In this document: positions 33,968 to 40,822 of the stretch, piece by piece
Layout of the letters: each line of letters starts with the position of its first letter
How positions within the stretch are numbered: position 1 is the first letter of the stretch
The notes under the pieces: model-generated
What the model saw: the letters and a program-made list of their open reading frames with translations, nothing else
The model's database searches: none
What the model was told of the DNA's origin: nothing
Position numbers and translations under genes: made by a program
Source of the DNA: Myxococcota bacterium
Lineage (GTDB): Bacteria; Myxococcota_A; UBA9160; UBA4427
Direction of reading: 5' to 3'
Assembly (NCBI GenBank): GCA_028278345.1
Contig: JANQEL010000089.1
Location: 1-50,139 of the forward strand
DNA length: 50,139 nucleotides

Positions 33968-34848
33968 GCGCGATCCCACCGCTGCGCGAACTGCTCGATC
34001 GCCACGCCCTCCGGTTGCGCCGCGAACTCGGCCAGAACTTCCTCGTCGACTCGCGTGAAGCCGAGCGGCTCGTGGAGGCCGCCGGCGTAGAGCCGGGGGA
34101 GGGCGTGATCGAGGTCGGCACCGGCCTCGGCCAGCTGACCCGCGCCCTCGCCGCGCGGGCGGCCCGTGTCATGAGCTTCGAAATCGATTCGGGCCTCGTG
34201 CGCACCAATCGCGAAGAGGGCCTGCTGCCCGACAACGTCGAGCTCGTGCACGCCGACGCGTTGAAGGTCGATCTGGCCGAAGCCATCGAGGCCCTCCGCA
34301 AGCAATGTGACGCTCCCGTTCGCTTCGTCGCGAATCTGCCCTACGCGTCTGCGACCCCGATGCTGCGGCGGCTGCTCGATCTACGAAGCCGACTCGCGGG
34401 TTACGCCGTGATGCTCCAGCTCGAGGTGGCCGACCGTCTCTTCGCCGAGGTCGGCAGCAAGGACTACGGCTCCTTCGCCGTGCTCCACCACCTGTGCGTC
34501 GAGATGCAGAGCCGCAAGCGCCTCCCCGCCGCCGCCTTCTTTCCCGTGCCGAAGATCGACTCCGCCTTCGTCACGATGGCGGAGCGGCCGGGTGAGACCC
34601 CCGATGCGAAGACCTTGCGATCGATCGAGCGCGTCGCGCGCGCGGCTTTCGGCCAGCGAAGGAAGACCCTCGCCAACGCGCTCAAGGGGGGAGGCTTCGG
34701 GCTCGAGCCCGCGGTCCTCAACGCGGCGATCGAAGCCTGCGAGATCGATCCGCGCGCCCGCGCCGAGACCCTCGAACCTGTGGACTTCGTGCGCCTGGCC
34801 CGTAGGTTGGCGGACGTAGAGAAAGGTTCGATCGATGGATCCGGCTAG
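33964..34848 (+). CDS. rsmA: 16S rRNA dimethyladenosine transferase RsmA (KsgA)
   Basis: 294 aa SAM methyltransferase. QNFLVDSREAERLVEAAG (QNFL start motif), VIEVGTGLGQLTRALAA (SAM loop), FEIDSGLV, FVANLPYASATPML (NLPY catalytic motif), AFFPVPKIDSAFVTM, and AFGQRRKTLANALKGGG. Dimethylates two adenosines at the 3' end of 16S rRNA. GTG 33964 overlaps the tsaD stop (GTGA). The longer frame upstream is rejected. Confidence 0.96.
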   Translation: MSAIPPLRELLDRHALRLRRELGQNFLVDSREAERLVEAAGVEPGEGVIEVGTGLGQLTRALAARAARVMSFEIDSGLVRTNREEGLLPDNVELVHADALKVDLAEAIEALRKQCDAPVRFVANLPYASATPMLRRLLDLRSRLAGYAVMLQLEVADRLFAEVGSKDYGSFAVLHHLCVEMQSRKRLPAAAFFPVPKIDSAFVTMAERPGETPDAKTLRSIERVARAAFGQRRKTLANALKGGGFGLEPAVLNAAIEACEIDPRARAETLEPVDFVRLARRLADVEKGSIDGSG

Positions 34849-35158
34849 CGTCCTCGAAGCGCTCTTCGAATTGGCTGACGAGGTCGGTCTCGAAGTCCGC
34901 GCGCTACGCGGGGCCCACCCCCCGGATTCGGAGTTCGCCTCGACGAGCGCCTGCGTGCGCGTGAAGGGAAAAACCTGGGTCGTGCTTTCTCCCAATGATC
35001 CCGCGGAGTTGCACATCGAGATCCTGGCCGGGGCACTGAAAAGCGAAGCCGCTTCGGAGCTCGAAGGCCGCTACCTGCCGCCGGCAATTCGACGACTCCT
35101 CGAACCTGAAGAGGTTTTTGACGACGAAGAAAGTGACCCGGGTTCGAAACAATCTTGA
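34835..35158 (+). CDS. Small conserved-type hypothetical protein coupled to rsmA
   Basis: 107 aa starting MDPASVLEALFELADEVGLE, with an internal ACVRVKGKTWVVLSP and a C-terminal GRYLPPAIRRLLEPEE, followed by an acidic tail. The layout (helix, two beta strands, helix, then YLPPAxRRLLE) resembles a small uncharacterised family seen next to housekeeping genes in other bacteria, but this recall is not verified. The start overlaps the rsmA 3' end by 14 nt, indicating co-translation. No catalytic motif visible. Confidence 0.75.
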   Translation: MDPASVLEALFELADEVGLEVRALRGAHPPDSEFASTSACVRVKGKTWVVLSPNDPAELHIEILAGALKSEAASELEGRYLPPAIRRLLEPEEVFDDEESDPGSKQS

Positions 35159-35184
35159 CCCGTGTTCGCGCGTTCTCTTATGAT
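35155..35184 (+). promoter_or_regulatory. Strong sigma-70-like promoter upstream of panB
   Basis: TTGACC (35155-35160), 18-nt spacer, TATGAT (35179-35184). Five of six at both boxes. Predicted start near 35191. The -35 box overlaps the end of the preceding small gene. This is the clearest promoter in the window. Confidence 0.75.
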
Positions 35185-35190
35185 TTTCGC

Positions 35191-35492
35191 GCTCCGGAAC
35201 GAAGCCGAAGCCGACCCGAATGGGCGGAGAACGGCGGAAGTCAGGGGCATCGAAAGTTCCAGCAAGACTGCAACGAATCGAGCAACTCGAGAGGTTCAAA
35301 AAAACCGGAGCCGGGCGAACTCGGCACCCGGATCTCGAAGACGACGACGCCTCGACATCGCCCATAGCTTGGATCCCGAGGAGACAACGGACCAAGACGG
35401 GGGTGAGAAGAGGAGGGATCGGCACCTCGAACCCCCCTTTCTGCGCCTCCGGACTGACTCCCGTCAGTCACCGGCAGGCGTTTCTTGTTTTT
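35191..35492 (+). ncRNA. Structured ~300-nt leader or small RNA with own promoter and terminator, upstream of panBCD
   Basis: Between the strong promoter and a Rho-independent terminator lies sequence without good coding character: third positions are mixed in every frame. It is rich in complementary segments: GCTCCGG (35191-35197) with CCGGAGC (35305-35311), closing a domain; CCCGAATGGG as a hairpin near 35215; TCGAGCAACTCGA (35278-35290); GCCGGG against CCCGG near 35310-35330; CCTCG (35350-35354) with CGAGG (35377-35381); GGGGGTGAG near 35400 with CTCGAACCCCC near 35430. A known 'pan' RNA motif occurs upstream of panB in some Deltaproteobacteria, Firmicutes and Chloroflexi; whether this is one cannot be decided by eye. 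It does not match RNase P, tmRNA or SRP RNA motifs. Confidence 0.65.
35444..35492 (+). terminator. Rho-independent terminator (or attenuator) upstream of panB
   Basis: CGCCT CCGG ACTGAC, loop TCCC, GTCAGT CA CCGG C AGGCG (35444-35480), a long hairpin with two small bulges, followed by TTTCTTGTTTTT (35481-35492). It ends 79 nt before the panB GTG, so it either ends a separate small RNA or acts as a regulated attenuator for the pan operon. Confidence 0.85.
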
Positions 35493-35571
35493 GGAGATGC
35501 TTCACAGCCCGCATGGGTCGGGCCTGCGAAGTGGGTGCACGAGCCGTCCGTGGAAAACGGAGGCAACAATC

Positions 35572-36399
35572 GTGTCCACCGTCACCGCGTCATCGAGGAA
35601 AGAGCATCGGATCACCGCCAGATCGCTGGCCGCGCGCAAGCGCCGCGGCGAGCCGATCACGATGCTCACCGCTTACGACTTCACCTTCGCCCGCATCTTC
35701 GACCAGGCCGAGATCGAACTCCTGCTGGTCGGCGATTCGCTCGGCAACGTCGTGCAGGGAGCCGATACCACGCTCCCGGTCACGATGGACGAAGTCATCT
35801 ACCACACCCGCATGGTTGCCCGGGGTGCGCAGCGCGCGCTCGTCATCGGCGACATGCCATTCGGCAGCTATCAGATCTCCGAGGAGGACGCGGTCAAGAA
35901 CGCGATTCGCCTCGTGAAGGAGGGCGGCGCCGCCGCGGTCAAGCTCGAAGGGGGGACCAAGATGGCCTCCACGATCGAGCGCATCGTCTGCGCCGAGATT
36001 CCGGTGATGGGCCACGTCGGCCTCACGCCGCAGGCGGTCCACCGCATGGGTGGCTTCCGCGTGCAGGGGCGGGGCGAAGCCGGTCGCACCCAGGTGCGCG
36101 ACGACGCTCTCGCCGTGCAGGAAGCCGGCGCGTTCGCCGTCGTGCTCGAAGGCATCCCTGCCGAGCTCGCCAAGGAGGTGACGGCCGAACTCGCGATTCC
36201 GACCATCGGGATCGGGGCCGGCGTCCACTGCGATGGCCAGGTGCTCGTGATGCACGACCTGCTCGGCTTGAACGATTGGGCGCCTTCCTTCGTGAAGCAG
36301 TACGCGAACATCGGGGCCGAGGTTTCCAAGGCCGCGCGCGCGTACGCCGACGAAGTGAAGCACCGCAAGTTCCCCGACGAACAGCACTCGTACAAATAG
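35572..36399 (+). CDS. panB: 3-methyl-2-oxobutanoate hydroxymethyltransferase
   Basis: 275 aa TIM-barrel enzyme, first step of pantothenate synthesis. Motifs: PITMLTAYDFTFARIFDQA, LLLVGDSLGNVVQG, VIGDMPFGSYQISEE, AAAVKLEGG, GHVGLTPQAVHRMGGFRVQG, VLEGIPAELAKEVTAEL, and GIGAGVHCDGQVLVMHDLLG. GTG 35572 is set by AACGGAGG 8 nt upstream. Upstream are a terminator/attenuator and structured RNA, and a small GCCCG/CGGGC hairpin (35507-35523). Next gene is panC, 24 nt on. Confidence 0.96.
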   Translation: MSTVTASSRKEHRITARSLAARKRRGEPITMLTAYDFTFARIFDQAEIELLLVGDSLGNVVQGADTTLPVTMDEVIYHTRMVARGAQRALVIGDMPFGSYQISEEDAVKNAIRLVKEGGAAAVKLEGGTKMASTIERIVCAEIPVMGHVGLTPQAVHRMGGFRVQGRGEAGRTQVRDDALAVQEAGAFAVVLEGIPAELAKEVTAELAIPTIGIGAGVHCDGQVLVMHDLLGLNDWAPSFVKQYANIGAEVSKAARAYADEVKHRKFPDEQHSYK

Positions 36400-36423
36400 A
36401 AAGACCGAACGAGCGCAGTCGTC

Positions 36424-37329
36424 ATGGACATCATTCGTACAACGAGTGAGCTGCAGGCGCGTGCGGATCGCGTACGCGCCGAGGGCCGAAGAATCGCCCT
36501 GGTCCCCACCATGGGGGCCTTGCACCCGGGTCACATCTCGCTGATCGCCCACGGGCAGGAACGCGCGGACGAGGTGTGGGTGTCGATCTTCGTGAATCCG
36601 ACGCAGTTCAACGAGGCCTCCGACTTCGAAGGCTATCCGCGCACCTTCGAAGCCGACGTCGAGCAGTGTCGCGCGGCCGGGGCCAAGGTCATCTTCGCTC
36701 CGACCGCCGATCAGCTCTATCCCGAGGGCGCGCAGACCTGGGTGGAGGTGGGCAGTCTGGCCGAACCGCTTTGCGGGGCGAGCCGGCCCGGTCACTTCCG
36801 CGGGGTCACCACCGTGGTCTCGAAACTCTTCCTCGCCGCGAAGCCGCACGTTGCGGTCTTCGGCGAGAAGGACTTCCAGCAGCTTGCGGTGATCCGCCGC
36901 ATGACCCGCGATCTCGGTTTCGACATCGACATCGTGGGTGGGCCCACGCTGCGAGAGGAGGACGGTGTGGCGATGAGCAGCCGCAACCTCCGCCTCGGCC
37001 CGGTCGCCCGCGAACAAGCGACCGTGCTCATTCGCGCCATCCAGGGCGCGGAGCGCGCGGTCGCCGCGGGCGAATGCAACGCTCGAGCGCTGCTCGAAAA
37101 CGTGCGCAAGACGATCGGGGAGCCCCCCCAGGCCACCCTCGACTACGCCGAACTGCGAGATCCGGAAAGTCTCGCCGAGGCACCCCCAACCCTCGACGGG
37201 CCCACGCTATTGGCCCTCGCCGTGCACTTCTCTCCCGACCCGGATGGGCAGGGGGCGGATGTGCGGTTGATCGACAATCGCGTGCTGGTCCCGCAAGCGG
37301 CGGACACGTCACGCCCTTCATCGGAGTAG
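36424..37329 (+). CDS. panC: Pantothenate synthetase
   Basis: 301 aa nucleotidyltransferase-fold ligase joining pantoate and beta-alanine. VPTMGALHPGHISLI with the HIGH-type HPGH (34-37), SIFVNPTQFN, VFGEKDFQQLAVIRRM, and GVAMSSRNLRL (KMSKS-equivalent). Its substrate beta-alanine is made by PanD, encoded next. Spaced 24 nt after panB and 6 nt before panD. Confidence 0.96.
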   Translation: MDIIRTTSELQARADRVRAEGRRIALVPTMGALHPGHISLIAHGQERADEVWVSIFVNPTQFNEASDFEGYPRTFEADVEQCRAAGAKVIFAPTADQLYPEGAQTWVEVGSLAEPLCGASRPGHFRGVTTVVSKLFLAAKPHVAVFGEKDFQQLAVIRRMTRDLGFDIDIVGGPTLREEDGVAMSSRNLRLGPVAREQATVLIRAIQGAERAVAAGECNARALLENVRKTIGEPPQATLDYAELRDPESLAEAPPTLDGPTLLALAVHFSPDPDGQGADVRLIDNRVLVPQAADTSRPSSE

Positions 37330-37335
37330 AGACCC

Positions 37336-37686
37336 ATGAACCGCAAGATGCTCAAGAGCAAGATTCACCGCGCGACGGTGACCGAAGCCAACATCGAATA
37401 CGAAGGTTCCGTCACGATCGATCCCGATCTGCTCGATGCGGCCGACATCCTTCCCTACGAACGCGTCGACATCTGGGATTGCACCAACGCCAATCGCCTG
37501 ACCACCTACGCGATCGAGGGCGAACGCGGCACGGGCGAGGTCTGCGTGAACGGCGCGGCCGCGCACCTGATCAAGCCGATGGACATCGTGATCATCGCGA
37601 GCTGGGTCGACGTGCCCGAGGAAGAAGCGCGCAGCTACGAGAGCAAGCGCGTCTTCGTCGACGAGGCGAACCGCATCCGCGAATAG
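37336..37686 (+). CDS. panD: Aspartate 1-decarboxylase precursor
   Basis: 116 aa pyruvoyl enzyme. Gly24-Ser25 in EYEGSVTID is the self-cleavage site that generates the pyruvoyl group; the rest shows [31 protein letters not shown] and DIVIIASW. Makes beta-alanine for PanC, completing panBCD. 6 nt after panC. Confidence 0.96.
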   Translation: MNRKMLKSKIHRATVTEANIEYEGSVTIDPDLLDAADILPYERVDIWDCTNANRLTTYAIEGERGTGEVCVNGAAAHLIKPMDIVIIASWVDVPEEEARSYESKRVFVDEANRIRE

Positions 37687-37729
37687 CGGGCACGTTCGCC
37701 CTCGGGAAGAGAGTGGTCGCGATCCGGTG

Positions 37730-39412
37730 CTACTGCTGCGACCGCACCGCGCGGAGCCCGACCTCGATCTTCTCGAGTTCCGCGGGGTCGCCCGAGCGCA
37801 TGAGCGCCCGTCGGTAGGCATCCCGCGCTTCTTCGTACCGGCCGAGCTCACGCAGGGCCTCGCCCGCTCGATAGTTGATGTCCGCGTTGTTGCGACCGAG
37901 TCGCGCGGCGGCCTCGAGTGCTTCGAGGGCGAGATGCCAACGCTCGTTGCGCTCGTAGATGGTTGCGAGGCCGAACCACGCATCGGCGTTCTCGCGGAGC
38001 GCATTGCTGCGTCGGAACGATCGCACGGCTTCGATGGCTTCACCGTTGTTGCGGTAGTAGTAGCCGAGCTGCGCGTGGCGTCGCGGTCCTTCCTGTCCGA
38101 GGAGCGCCAACCGTTCGATGGCGACGGCAGCGCGGGCGGGGAGGTCTTCCCGGATCGAGCGTCGGAAACCGAACTCGGTCTCGTAGAAGGTCGCCGCGTA
38201 CACCCCGATCGAGATGGCCCCGATGCCGTAGAACACGATCGCGAGTCGCGGCAGACGGCCGAGCCGTGCCTTCGCGGCTTCGACGAGATCGCTCAAGAGT
38301 TCGCGTTTGACCGCACCGCTTCGCAGCTTCCAGATCGCACCATCGACGATGAAGTGATGCAGGTTGATCATCGCCGCCGCCATCAGCGCCAGTCCGGATT
38401 CGGCCGGCAGGCTCCCGAGGCGTCCCGGCGCGAACATCAGCACCGGGACCACCCACAGGGCGAACCCGGCCGCCGCGGCTTTCGCGATGAAGATCGCGCT
38501 CTGGGCGCGCGGACTCGCCGTCTTTTCCCCTCCTTCGCCGGTTCTCCGGCTGCGAATCGCAACCCGATGGAAGTGACTCGTGATCCAGAGGTATTGGACG
38601 GCGTGGGCGGCGGCGATCCATAGGAAGCCGTACTCGGAATAGACGTGCTGGAACCACGGCGCGCCCGCACCGAGCCCGCTGGCCCGCACGGCCGCGGGAA
38701 GGACGAACCAGGCGAATTGCGTGAGCATCAAGAGGACGCCCGGTGCGATCGGTGCCCACGTGCCCGAGGTCGCCCGCCGCATCGAACGCAGCGCGAGCCC
38801 GATGCAGAAGAGGTACGCGAGGCCCGCGAGCGCGATCGCGATCTGCGCGAACGACATCGGGATCCCGAGACGCATCAGCGAGTAGACGGTGTCGAAGTGC
38901 GTGGCGGGCGTGTAATTGGCGGCGCGCTCCGAACCGTGCATCGCGAAGAACGTCATCGCGAACGACAACTGGAAGCTCGCGCGCAGCGCGCGCCTGCCGA
39001 CATCGTCCAGCGCGAGCCCGCGGCGTCCGAGGGTCATCGACACGATCCCGTAGTTCTGTGCCGTGTAGTGCCAGGGGCTCCAGGTGAGGTAGGTCGTGAG
39101 CAGGATCGAGCCGAGCCAGGGCGAATCGAGCGCGAGCACGAAGAGCACGGCCAGCACACTGCTCGCGCCCCAGGTGACTCGTGCGTAGCGGCGTGCGTCA
39201 TCGGATTCGTCGTAGACGCGCACCAGCGTCGCCCCGTAGTGCGGGATCGAAAAGAGTGCGAGTAGTACCGCGAGGGGGAAGAACGCCCGCAGCGCATCGG
39301 TGCCGAGGCTCGCGAGCAGGGCGATCAGCGCGAGCGACGCGCCCCCCGATCCGAGGAGCAGATCGGTCGTGCGTCCGTAGAGCCAGGGGGATGGGGGGCC
39401 GGGGTCGGACAT
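37730..39412 (-). CDS. Polytopic membrane protein with conserved-looking His clusters and C-terminal TPRs
   Basis: 560 aa. About ten membrane segments, then four or so TPR units (GQEGPRRHAQLGYYYRNNGE, ADAWFGLATIYERNERWHLA, ADINYRAGEALRELGRYEEA). Histidines sit at membrane edges in motif-like settings: IPHYGATLVRVY, WSPWHYTAQNYG, AAHAVQYLWITSHFH, INLHHFIVDGAIWKLR. This layout recalls membrane di-iron enzymes (desaturase or Brp/Blh-like), but I cannot assign a family. The start ATG 39412 lacks a clear ribosome site; an in-frame start at 39472 would overlap the SDR gene end. 14 nt after the SDR gene on the same strand. Confidence 0.75.
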   Translation of the reverse strand: MSDPGPPSPWLYGRTTDLLLGSGGASLALIALLASLGTDALRAFFPLAVLLALFSIPHYGATLVRVYDESDDARRYARVTWGASSVLAVLFVLALDSPWLGSILLTTYLTWSPWHYTAQNYGIVSMTLGRRGLALDDVGRRALRASFQLSFAMTFFAMHGSERAANYTPATHFDTVYSLMRLGIPMSFAQIAIALAGLAYLFCIGLALRSMRRATSGTWAPIAPGVLLMLTQFAWFVLPAAVRASGLGAGAPWFQHVYSEYGFLWIAAAHAVQYLWITSHFHRVAIRSRRTGEGGEKTASPRAQSAIFIAKAAAAGFALWVVPVLMFAPGRLGSLPAESGLALMAAAMINLHHFIVDGAIWKLRSGAVKRELLSDLVEAAKARLGRLPRLAIVFYGIGAISIGVYAATFYETEFGFRRSIREDLPARAAVAIERLALLGQEGPRRHAQLGYYYRNNGEAIEAVRSFRRSNALRENADAWFGLATIYERNERWHLALEALEAAARLGRNNADINYRAGEALRELGRYEEARDAYRRALMRSGDPAELEKIEVGLRAVRSQQ

Positions 39413-39426
39413 CGCGGGTGATCCGG

Positions 39427-40155
39427 CTACCAGGTCTCCAGGGACGTCCTCACGTCCACCTCGAAGGACCACGCGTTGCGCGGCTGATGGTAGAGATACG
39501 CGAACGCGTCGACGATGCCCTCGATGTTGATCATGCCGTCTTCGCCGAGTTTCTCCGCGTACTCGGGGAACTTGTCCATCACCTTCTCGCCGCGGATCGC
39601 GCCGTCGACCACCACGTGGCCCACGTGGATGCCATCGGGGCCGTACTCCTTGGCCATCGCCATGGCCATGATGCGCAGGGCCGCTTTGGAGGAGTTGAAC
39701 GCACCGAAGCCGGGGCGCCCGCGCATCGACGCGCTCGCGCCCGTGTAGAGGATGTGCCCGCCACCGCGCTGCTTCATCGCGTGGATGGCTTCGCGACCGA
39801 AGAGGAAGCCACCGAAGCAGCAGATGCGCCAGGCGTTCTCGAAGTAGCTGGCGTCCATGTCGTCGATGCGCCCCGGCGTGTTGTTGCCGACGTTGTAGAT
39901 CGCGAGGTCGAGGTCGTCCCCGGCGCGTTCCACCAGCGAGCGCACGGAAGGTTCGTCGGTGGCATCGCAGACGACGGTCTCGGCGCTACCACCGGCCTTC
40001 TGGATGTTGGCTACGACCTCGTCGAGGGTTTCCTTGGTGCGGCCGGCTACCAGGACGTGCAGCCCCTCGCCCGCGAAGCGATGGCAGAGTTGCGCGCCGA
40101 GTCCGCGATCCGGACCGACGCCGATGACGATGGCTTTGGGATTGGCATTGGACAT
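39427..40155 (-). CDS. Short-chain dehydrogenase/reductase family protein (Tyr replaced by Phe)
   Basis: 242 aa Rossmann protein. Cofactor loop AIVIGVGPDRGLGAQLCHRF (variant GxxxGxG), AIYNVGN (NAG-like), Ser in YTGASASMRG and Lys in AFNSSKAALR, then GIHVGHVVVDGAIR. The canonical YxxxK is FNSSK: Phe in place of the catalytic Tyr. A subgroup of SDRs with GFxAFxxxK and GIHVxHVVIDG shares this change. Catalysis may differ or be lost. GGAG lies 11 nt before ATG 40155. First gene before the membrane-TPR gene. Confidence 0.88.
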   Translation of the reverse strand: MSNANPKAIVIGVGPDRGLGAQLCHRFAGEGLHVLVAGRTKETLDEVVANIQKAGGSAETVVCDATDEPSVRSLVERAGDDLDLAIYNVGNNTPGRIDDMDASYFENAWRICCFGGFLFGREAIHAMKQRGGGHILYTGASASMRGRPGFGAFNSSKAALRIMAMAMAKEYGPDGIHVGHVVVDGAIRGEKVMDKFPEYAEKLGEDGMINIEGIVDAFAYLYHQPRNAWSFEVDVRTSLETW

Positions 40156-40262
40156 GGTGTTCGAGCTCCATTCTCGAAAGCGTTGCGGGCGCAGGCGAAC
40201 CGCCGAGGATACCGCGCCCCGAACGCGCCTTCCCGAGCCGACGGGCTACTCTGCCGCCCGCC

Positions 40263-40769
40263 ATGCCCGCCAAGAAGAAAAAGAGCGCGAAGGAATCCGC
40301 CTCGAAAGACGGCAAGCGCACCATTGCGACCAACCGCCGGGCGCGCTTCGAGTACGAGATTCTCGATCACCTCGAGACCGGGATCGTGCTCAACGGGCCG
40401 GAGGTGAAGAGCCTGCGCGACGGGAAGGCCAACCTGGGCGACGCCTACGCCACCGTGCGGCGCGGGGAGCTGTTTCTCGAAAAGCTCCACATCAGCCCCT
40501 ACGAGCCCGCGACGCGGGCCAACACGGACCCGATGCGCGAGCGCAAGCTGCTGGCCCACCGGCGGGAGATCGCCCGCCTGCGCGACAAGGTGCGCGAGAA
40601 GGGCTTCACCCTGGTTCCGCTGTCGTTGTATTTCGATGCGAATGGACGCGTCAAGGTCGATCTGGCGCTGGTCCGCGGCAAGCATCTCTACGACAAGCGC
40701 GAGACGATCAAGCGCCGGGAAGCCGATCTCGACGCCCGGCGTTCGATGCGCCGCGGGGGACGGGGTTAG
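40263..40769 (+). CDS. smpB: SsrA-binding protein SmpB
   Basis: 168 aa. KTIATN-like NRRARFEYEILDHLETGI, GPEVKSLRDGKANLGDAY, LFLEKLHISPYEPA, HRREIARLRDKVREKGFTLV, and the basic tail KRETIKRREADLDARRSMRR. Binds tmRNA and delivers it to stalled ribosomes. The N-terminus is Lys-rich. No tmRNA gene is seen next to it. Confidence 0.95.
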   Translation: MPAKKKKSAKESASKDGKRTIATNRRARFEYEILDHLETGIVLNGPEVKSLRDGKANLGDAYATVRRGELFLEKLHISPYEPATRANTDPMRERKLLAHRREIARLRDKVREKGFTLVPLSLYFDANGRVKVDLALVRGKHLYDKRETIKRREADLDARRSMRRGGRG

Positions 40770-40822
40770 GGGCTCCGCGAGGAAGGCTCGCGCGAGCCGT
40801 GCGTGCGGCCGATAGGCGCTCC

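Noticed and set aside
32804..33979. Upstream part of a 538-aa minus-strand frame
   Set aside because: Antisense to tsaD; the real secreted protein starts at ATG 32803 with a ribosome site and signal peptide.
35135..35155. GGTTCGAA, tRNA T-loop-like
   Set aside because: It lies at the end of a coding frame and no cloverleaf can be drawn around it.
35191..35492. RNase P, tmRNA, SRP or 6S RNA as identity of the structured transcript
   Set aside because: None of the conserved cores of RNase P, tmRNA or SRP RNA is visible; 6S cannot be excluded by eye, but the ~300-nt length is long for it.
39959..40822. N-terminal extension of the kinase-like protein
   Set aside because: It runs antisense through the SDR gene and out of frame across smpB; the sensor domain starts at ATG 40823.
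40770..40822. tmRNA gene next to smpB
   Set aside because: Only 53 nt are available, with just a GGCTCGCGCGAGCC palindrome.
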